Source of the DNA: CAZHDI01 sp964531285
Lineage (GTDB): Bacteria > Pseudomonadota > Alphaproteobacteria > JAJFIK01
Length of the DNA stretch: 30,202 bases
Assembly: GCA_964531285.1 (NCBI GenBank)
Contig: CAZHDI010000038.1
Span: 1-30,202 of the forward strand
Direction of reading: 5' to 3'
Each line of letters starts with the position of its first letter. The first letter of the stretch is position 1. Of the stretch, positions 25,344 through 30,202 are shown piece after piece. The notes beneath the pieces are model-generated. The model made no database searches and was not told the DNA's origin. It saw nothing but the letters and a program-made list of their open reading frames with translations. The position numbers and the translations under genes are program-made.

Positions 25344-25799
25344 TCACTCGTTTAGGATGCCCGGCCAGTTGGCGTCGGCCTTCTCGATGAAGCCCGGAAT
25401 ATCCGTCTCCCACGTCTCCTGAACCTTCGCGTCGTAGTTCAGATAGAGCTTGCCGTCTCTCTTGGTGGCGAAGTTCGGATTGCCTTTGGCCAGATAGCCC
25501 TGCGCCATCGCCCAGGCACAGTAACCGCCATATTCCGGCACGAACGCATCCGGATCGGCCAGGAACCGGTCCAGATTTTCCTGGCTCACAAAGCGCCATT
25601 CGGCACCTTTATGGGTCGTTTCGAATTGGACGCTGCCCTTTTCCACGGCGCGTTCGGTGAACAGCGCCACCACGTCGTGGCCGTCCACGGCGACGTTCGA
25701 AAACCAACCGGTATAGATTTCGGCCTTGGCCGCGTGGGCCGCCGGGATCGCGGCGGCCAGCCCCACGGCTGTCACCAGCGCCATAAAAAATGCGCGCAT
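25344..25799 (-). CDS. exported YHS-domain protein
   Basis: A 151-residue protein with a signal peptide (about residues 1-23, ending AHA). The YHS-type domain (about 30-125) includes VAVDGHDVVALFTE, WRFVSQENLDRFLADPDAFVPEYGGYCAWAMAQG and KVQETWETDIPGFIEKADANWP. This is the arrangement of the family named YHS domain-containing (seleno)protein. Here the conserved position is an ordinary cysteine in GGYCAWA, encoded by a sense codon. YHS domains bind metal in several transport and sensor proteins, and the family's function is not settled. The gene is divergent from a DM13-domain gene, and the two share a 319-bp control region. Confidence 0.9.
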   Translation of the reverse strand: MRAFFMALVTAVGLAAAIPAAHAAKAEIYTGWFSNVAVDGHDVVALFTERAVEKGSVQFETTHKGAEWRFVSQENLDRFLADPDAFVPEYGGYCAWAMAQGYLAKGNPNFATKRDGKLYLNYDAKVQETWETDIPGFIEKADANWPGILNE

Positions 25800-26118
25800 C
25801 AGTCCCTCTCCTGCTCTTGTCTACGGTGCGTTATGCACGGCTCATCTTCCGTACTCTGAGCCGGCGTGCAACCGGGCTCACGGCGACGTGACGCCATGGA
25901 GCGGGCAATCAAGCGACTGTGATGGCCGGGGGCCGGGCCGATAAGGCTGCCTGTTCCGCACACCAACGAACACGGCAGTCCGTTGATCACAGGCTGTTCA
26001 CACATGGCGGAGCATGCCCCGCCAGCCATTCCATTACCGGATCGGGTCGCCATTTACGGGGTGTCAGACGCCAACGCCGTGAACCGCGCATGGCACACCA
26101 TCGAAGGAGAGAGAGGAT
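25800..26118. promoter_or_regulatory. control region between the YHS and DM13 genes
   Basis: The 319 bp between the two divergent starts must hold both promoters. I see no other gene, no clear -35/-10 pair and no long inverted repeat. Confidence 0.4.
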
Positions 26119-26571
26119 ATGACCCAGACAATGACCGCACCGGCTCAATCCGCGTTTTCAGCGCCGCTATCGCGCCTTGCGGCCGCTTTCGCGCTCACCA
26201 TCGCGCTCCTGGCCGGATGGACCGTGTCCGCCAAGGCCGAGGATCTCGCCGGGGGCGGCTGGACCGTCCAGAATTACGACATCGCCGGGACCTGGCGGGT
26301 CTATACCGAGGACGGCGCCACTTATATCGAGTTGAGCGATGACTTCCGCACCCGCCGCGCGCCGGACCTCAAGCTCTTCTTCTCGCCCCGCGCCGCCGGG
26401 GACATCACGGACGGCAATGCCACCGACGGCAGCCTGCTGATCGCCGAGCTGGAGAAGAACCGCAACGGCCAACGTTACCGGATCCCGGAGGGCACCGATC
26501 TCGACGACTACGAGTCCCTGGTGTTGCATTGTGAGCGGTTTTCCAAGCTGTGGGGTGCAACGCCGCTCTGA
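26119..26571 (+). CDS. exported DM13-domain protein
   Basis: A 150-residue protein with an N-terminal hydrophobic segment (about residues 18-40, ending VSAKA|ED-like). It is followed by a DM13-type domain: GTWRVYTEDGATYIELSDDFRTRRAPDLKLFFS and the closing YESLVLHCERFSKLWGATPL. DM13 is proposed to take part in electron transfer, with the conserved cysteine (in LHCERF) possibly redox-active. The domain is found in bacterial and animal extracellular proteins, and no reaction is known. GGAGAGAGAGG lies just upstream of the ATG. It is divergent from the YHS-domain gene, and a terminator follows. Confidence 0.88.
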   Translation: MTQTMTAPAQSAFSAPLSRLAAAFALTIALLAGWTVSAKAEDLAGGGWTVQNYDIAGTWRVYTEDGATYIELSDDFRTRRAPDLKLFFSPRAAGDITDGNATDGSLLIAELEKNRNGQRYRIPEGTDLDDYESLVLHCERFSKLWGATPL

Positions 26572-26605
26572 GCCGACACCCAGGACACAGTACTGTTCTG
26601 TCGAA

Positions 26606-26638
26606 CCGGCCCGCGCCCGCGCGGGCCGGTTTGCGTTT
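26606..26638 (+). terminator. terminator of the DM13 gene
   Basis: CCGGCCCGCG at 26606-26615 pairs with CGCGGGCCGG at 26620-26629, followed by TTTGCGTTT. The stem is strong and the T-tract interrupted. Confidence 0.75.
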
Positions 26639-26719
26639 ATGTGCCGGTTGCACGGCCGGCGCAGCGCGCCCATCATGGAGCCTCACGAACGCTGTGCAAA
26701 AACGAACAGGAAGGCCGTC

Positions 26720-27721
26720 ATGACCGCGAACCGCCAGGTGCTCCTCGCAGAAACCCCCAAGGCCAAGCTGACGCCGGGCCATTTCCAGATGCGCGAAACC
26801 CCGGTGCCGTCGCCGGCCGACGGCGAATTGCTCGTCCGTACCCTGCTGATTTCGGTGGATGCGGCCAATCGCGCTTGGATGCAGGGCGCAACCTATCGCT
26901 CGGCAGCCGAGTCCGGCGCGGTGATGCCGGCCTATGCCCTCACCCGGATCGTTGAGAGCAAGGCGCCCGGCTTCGCGGCGGGCGATTTCGTGTTCTGTGA
27001 CGCCGGTTGGCAGGACTATGCCGTCATCCCGGCACGCGAGGCGGAAAAGGCGCCGGACCATCAGCCCCGCAGCCACCTGATGTCGGTGCTCGGGATCGCC
27101 GGCAAGACCGCCTATCACGGGCTATTTTCCGTTGGCGGATTGAAAAGCGACGACACCGTTCTGGTCTCCGCCGCCGCCGGATCGGTGGGCTCGATCGTCG
27201 GCCAGATCGCCAAGATCCAGGGCTGCCGCGTGGTGGGCATCGCGGGCGGGCCGGAGAAATGCCGGTGGATCACCGAGGATCTCGGCTTCGATGCGGCCAT
27301 CGATTATAAGAGCGAGCCGATGGGCAAGGCGCTGCGCAAACACTGCCCGGACGGCGTCGATCTGTATTTCGATAATGTTGGCGGCGCTGTGCTGGAGGCG
27401 GCCCTGTTCGCCATGGCCATGCGCGGGCGCATCGTCTGTTGCGGCGCGGTTTCGCAATACGACACGGATCAGATGACGGCGCCGCGCGGGGTGCCGGGCC
27501 TCATGGTGGTCAAGCGCCTGCGCATGGAAGGATTCATCGTGATGGACTACGCCCATGAAGACGCTCGCGCCGAAGCCGATCTGAAACAATGGGTCGCCGC
27601 GGGCCGGCTCAAAGTCGTCGAGGATATTGTCGACGGACTCGAAAACGCCCCCCAGGCGCTGATCGGCCTTCTGGCGGGTGAAAACCGCGGCAAACGGATG
27701 ATCCGTGTCGCCGACGCCTGA
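26720..27721 (+). CDS. NADP-dependent medium-chain reductase (leukotriene B4 dehydrogenase-like)
   Basis: A 333-residue oxidoreductase of the zinc-independent MDR family. The N-terminal catalytic domain has VDAANRAWMQG, which resembles the start of the prostaglandin/leukotriene B4 12-hydroxydehydrogenase group. The nucleotide-binding motif is AAAGSVGSIVGQIAKIQGCRVVGIAGG (about residues 150-178), with KCRWITEDLGFDAAIDYK downstream. DLYFDNVGG is another family signature. Members reduce the double bond of enones with NADPH. The substrate is unknown. The ATG at 26720 has AGGAAGG upstream. A longer frame from 26531 would overlap the DM13 gene and its terminator and is rejected. The gene is convergent with the second RTX gene. 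Confidence 0.92.
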   Translation: MTANRQVLLAETPKAKLTPGHFQMRETPVPSPADGELLVRTLLISVDAANRAWMQGATYRSAAESGAVMPAYALTRIVESKAPGFAAGDFVFCDAGWQDYAVIPAREAEKAPDHQPRSHLMSVLGIAGKTAYHGLFSVGGLKSDDTVLVSAAAGSVGSIVGQIAKIQGCRVVGIAGGPEKCRWITEDLGFDAAIDYKSEPMGKALRKHCPDGVDLYFDNVGGAVLEAALFAMAMRGRIVCCGAVSQYDTDQMTAPRGVPGLMVVKRLRMEGFIVMDYAHEDARAEADLKQWVAAGRLKVVEDIVDGLENAPQALIGLLAGENRGKRMIRVADA

Positions 27722-27735
27722 GCGCCGGTCCGGGC

Positions 27736-27763
27736 GCCATGTAGAACCCGCCATGTAGAATCC
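27736..27763. repeat. 14-bp tandem duplication
   Basis: GCCATGTAGAACCC (27736-27749) is followed at once by GCCATGTAGAATCC (27750-27763), with one mismatch. It sits just beyond the reductase stop codon. No function is apparent. Confidence 0.6.
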
Positions 27764-27891
27764 ATCGCATCGGCACGGCCCGAGCAAGGCTATGCTGCGA
27801 CATGGCTGCGCCTTACGGGAGCGCGGGACCACACATCGTCATAAGTGCGGCCGGCGCCGGCGCCATAGCCCGGCGGACCGGAGCCCATAGC

Positions 27892-27921
27892 AAAAGCCCC
27901 CGGCGAACACCGGGGGCTTTT
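27892..27921. terminator. bidirectional terminator
   Basis: AAAAGCCCCCGG at 27892-27903 pairs perfectly with CCGGGGGCTTTT at 27910-27921, giving A- and T-runs in both directions. It ends both the reductase and the second RTX gene. Confidence 0.93.
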
Positions 27922-27940
27922 CCATGAATCGGCGATGCTA

Positions 27941-30202
27941 TCAGACGATCGAGATGTCGCTGGCATCCCAGGGCAGGCCCGTATCGTCGAGAACATCGAT
28001 ATTCAGCCCAAAGAACTCCGTTTCGCCCGGCGCGATTTCATTCGTATAGAACGCTGGATCGAAGAACAGATCCTCGCCATCGGTCGACCACTCGGCCCGA
28101 TAGACATTGGTCAGGTTCAGATTGGACAACTCGCCCGGATCGAGATCGATCTTCACCTGCCAACCCGAAATGGTCTCACCGGTCTCATTGGTCAGCTTGA
28201 TGTCCTGACGGGCGCCATACTGCCAATCGTTCACATCGGATGCATCCAATGTCAGGCCACTGGTCTGCGGCTGCGGACCGGACGGCGCGGTAACCGGCGC
28301 CACGGGGGCGGTTGTGGTCGTCGTCGTGGTCGGCCCCGTCGATGAGAACTGAGACAGCGGGAACCCGTCGAACAGGATGGTCCCGTCATTCACCAGGGCT
28401 TCCACCTCCTCCGGCGTGCGCAACTGCTGGAAGAAGATACCGCCTTCAAAGCCGGGCTGACCGTCCGTGTTGAACACAATACCGGCAGCCGGACCGTAAG
28501 CGGTGTCGCCGACCACATAGTCGATCTGATCCGGCTCAATGGCGAAGAGCTGGAGCGTGTCGCCTTCCGCCGCATTGAAGTCGAACAGGAAGTCGACCCC
28601 ATCCCCGCGGACATATTCGAACCGGTCACCACCGCCATTGCCGAAGAGTTCGTCGCCAAGCGTCACGGTCACGGTCCCGGACGAGCCGGTGATGAAGCCG
28701 AAATCGGTGCCGCCGGCAATACAGTCGTCACCGCCCTCGCCTTGGGCCGTGTCGTTGCCGGCTCCAAGATTGATGATGTCGTCCCCGCTGCCGCCTTCCA
28801 CAAGGTCATCACCGTCGCCGGCAAGCACCTTGTCGTCACCGCCGCCGGCAAGAATGCGGTCATCGCCGTCGCCGCCGGAGATCAGATCATCACCACCATT
28901 ACCGTTGATCTGATCACTGTCATCGCCGCCATAGACTTCGTCCATGTCGTTGCCGCCATTGACGATGTCATTGCCGCCATCCGCGACCACGAGGTTCTCG
29001 CCGTCATTCGTCGAGATCGTGTTGTTGGTGTCGTCGCCAACGATGAAGTCGTCATTATTCGTGCCGTTCTGATGCGGCAGGCCGGAGCCGACGCGGATGG
29101 TCGCCGTGGAAACATCCGTGGGCTCATCGAACATGCCGGCGATGTCCGAACACCGCTCACCCGGAATATCGAGATCGACCTCGGCCGGGTCCGTATCCTG
29201 CACATCATCGAGCCACGGCAGATCGTCACCCTGATCATTGGTCGGATTACCGGTCACCGTGGCGAGGTTGGTCGTATCCTCGTCGATGAAGACCGTCCAG
29301 GTCAGGGTTGCCGAGGCATTTGGCGCCAGCGGTCCGGCAAGCGTCCCCACGACCACATCATCGCTGACATCCCCAGGCGTCCCATTATCATCCGTCACCG
29401 TAATATCGGACAGATACGCGTCGCCCGTATTGGTCACCGTATAGGTATAGGTGACGTCCTCCGGCGCCTTAATCACCAGATCTTCGCCGTCGGGGGCTGA
29501 ACCAGCGGTCTTGACGATCTGCACACTGGACCCGGGGCGATCAAGCGGCACCTCGGCGCTGGCATCCACGGGATCGGTCTCGTTCGAGTCCGCCGTCGCC
29601 GTGTTGTCGACATCGCCGTCGCCATCGCCGTTCGAGACGAAGTCATCGAGTGTCACGTCATAGGTCGTGGTGACCACGGTGCTCTCGCCCACGGCCAATG
29701 TGCCGATGTCCAAATCAAGGCCGGTCAGCGGATCAACCAGCGTGACGCCCGTCAGTGTCGTGGTTCCGGCATTTCGTACCGTGATGGTATAGGTTGCCGT
29801 GTCGCCCACCTCATCGGCCGACGCACCGGCGCCTTCGTCGCCGACATCGGTGACAACCTTCTTGATCGTGAGAATGGGATTGCGATCGATATCGACGTCT
29901 TCCGAGTCCTCGACCGGATCGGTCTGATCGCTGTCGGCGGTCGCCGTGTTGTCGATGTCGCCGTCGCCGAACTTGGTTTGATCGAAGGCGTCCATGCCGG
30001 CGGCTTTAACGTCGACCTGATTGCCGTCAAAGAACAGCTTGTGCGTGGCCGCGCCGTTGACCACATCGCTGAGCACCACGACTTCGGTGTTGCCCGCCAC
30101 GGTCACTGTCTTCTCGAAGCCGCCGCCGACACTCTTGAGCGTCAGCTCACGCTCGGTGTCGTTGCCGTTCGTCAGACGCCAGACGGAGAAGATCGGATTG
30201 TC
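27941..30202 (-). CDS. RTX protein with DUF11-like and CBM2-like domains (N terminus outside the window)
   Basis: The frame is open to the window end, so the gene is partial. 753 residues are visible, and the true start lies beyond 30202. Two DUF11-like surface modules come first: NPILTIKKVVTDVGDE...ATYTITVRNAG, and SSVQIVKTAG...VTYTYTVTNTG. Each carries the repeated NTATADSxxTDPV segment or a related end. RTX nonapeptides (GGDGDDRILAGGGDDKVLAG) follow, then a filler region and a Thr/Pro linker. A C-terminal CBM2-like domain closes the protein: GWQVKIDLDPGEL, YRAEWS, and TNEIAPGETEFFGLNI. CBM2 binds cellulose or chitin. The usual RTX C-terminal secretion end is missing, so how it is exported is unclear. 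Confidence 0.88.
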   Translation of the reverse strand, partial: DNPIFSVWRLTNGNDTERELTLKSVGGGFEKTVTVAGNTEVVVLSDVVNGAATHKLFFDGNQVDVKAAGMDAFDQTKFGDGDIDNTATADSDQTDPVEDSEDVDIDRNPILTIKKVVTDVGDEGAGASADEVGDTATYTITVRNAGTTTLTGVTLVDPLTGLDLDIGTLAVGESTVVTTTYDVTLDDFVSNGDGDGDVDNTATADSNETDPVDASAEVPLDRPGSSVQIVKTAGSAPDGEDLVIKAPEDVTYTYTVTNTGDAYLSDITVTDDNGTPGDVSDDVVVGTLAGPLAPNASATLTWTVFIDEDTTNLATVTGNPTNDQGDDLPWLDDVQDTDPAEVDLDIPGERCSDIAGMFDEPTDVSTATIRVGSGLPHQNGTNNDDFIVGDDTNNTISTNDGENLVVADGGNDIVNGGNDMDEVYGGDDSDQINGNGGDDLISGGDGDDRILAGGGDDKVLAGDGDDLVEGGSGDDIINLGAGNDTAQGEGGDDCIAGGTDFGFITGSSGTVTVTLGDELFGNGGGDRFEYVRGDGVDFLFDFNAAEGDTLQLFAIEPDQIDYVVGDTAYGPAAGIVFNTDGQPGFEGGIFFQQLRTPEEVEALVNDGTILFDGFPLSQFSSTGPTTTTTTTAPVAPVTAPSGPQPQTSGLTLDASDVNDWQYGARQDIKLTNETGETISGWQVKIDLDPGELSNLNLTNVYRAEWSTDGEDLFFDPAFYTNEIAPGETEFFGLNIDVLDDTGLPWDASDISIV

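Noticed and set aside
20584..30202. Type I secretion genes near the RTX genes
   Set aside because: Looked for ABC transporter, membrane fusion protein and TolC genes among all frames here. None is present.
1..30202. tRNA, rRNA or insertion sequence genes
   Set aside because: No cloverleaf, rRNA segment, transposase or terminal inverted repeat pair was recognised.

Overview
The window is 30.2 kb of GC-rich DNA that looks like an alphaproteobacterial chromosome. The evidence is the gene content, a cluster of GANTC sites (the CcrM methylation motif), and extragenic palindromes of a kind seen in that class. The pairing of a diheme cytochrome (HNE_0200/SO_2930 type) with a parallel beta-helix lipoprotein, together with several TonB-, RTX- and EF-hand-type proteins, fits a marine Hyphomonas/Maricaulis/Parvularcula-like organism. 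That placement is inference, because no rRNA or taxonomic marker gene is present. I recognise 23 protein-coding genes. I see no tRNA, rRNA, transposase or cas gene.

Region 1 (1-4790) holds housekeeping and envelope genes: a small lipoprotein, a four-helix membrane protein, a MAPEG protein, a DUF1028 protein, an AsmA-like membrane-anchored protein and a short-chain dehydrogenase. A 36-bp direct repeat sits at the left edge. A gene-free stretch with strong inverted repeats lies at about 3.62-4.02 kb.

Region 2 (4787-5970) is 1.2 kb without a gene. It has a run of hairpins at 5025-5233, an AT-rich segment with one perfect and two imperfect DnaA boxes at 5582-5679, and four GANTC sites at 5750-5819. 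It could be a replication origin or another DnaA/CcrM-responsive locus.

Region 3 (5971-10846) holds a secreted four-EF-hand protein divergent from a tightly coupled operon of OmpR-type regulator, sensor kinase and exported trypsin-like protease, followed by an MscS-type channel.

Region 4 (11060-17016, all minus strand) holds an acetyltransferase, the beta-helix lipoprotein, the diheme cytochrome and a TonB-dependent receptor. The middle two are a conserved pair of unknown function. Together with the receptor they are the best candidate here for an undescribed envelope system.

Region 5 (17186-20456) holds a MarR regulator and a single-domain response regulator, facing a soluble four-PAS histidine kinase across a 7-bp gap.

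Region 6 (20584-30202) holds two large RTX proteins. The first combines a seven-bladed propeller, cadherin-like repeats and RTX repeats with a type I secretion-like C terminus. The second, cut by the window end, combines DUF11-like domains, RTX repeats and a CBM2-like cellulose-binding domain. Between them are a divergent YHS-domain/DM13-domain pair and a medium-chain reductase. No type I secretion genes are in the window.
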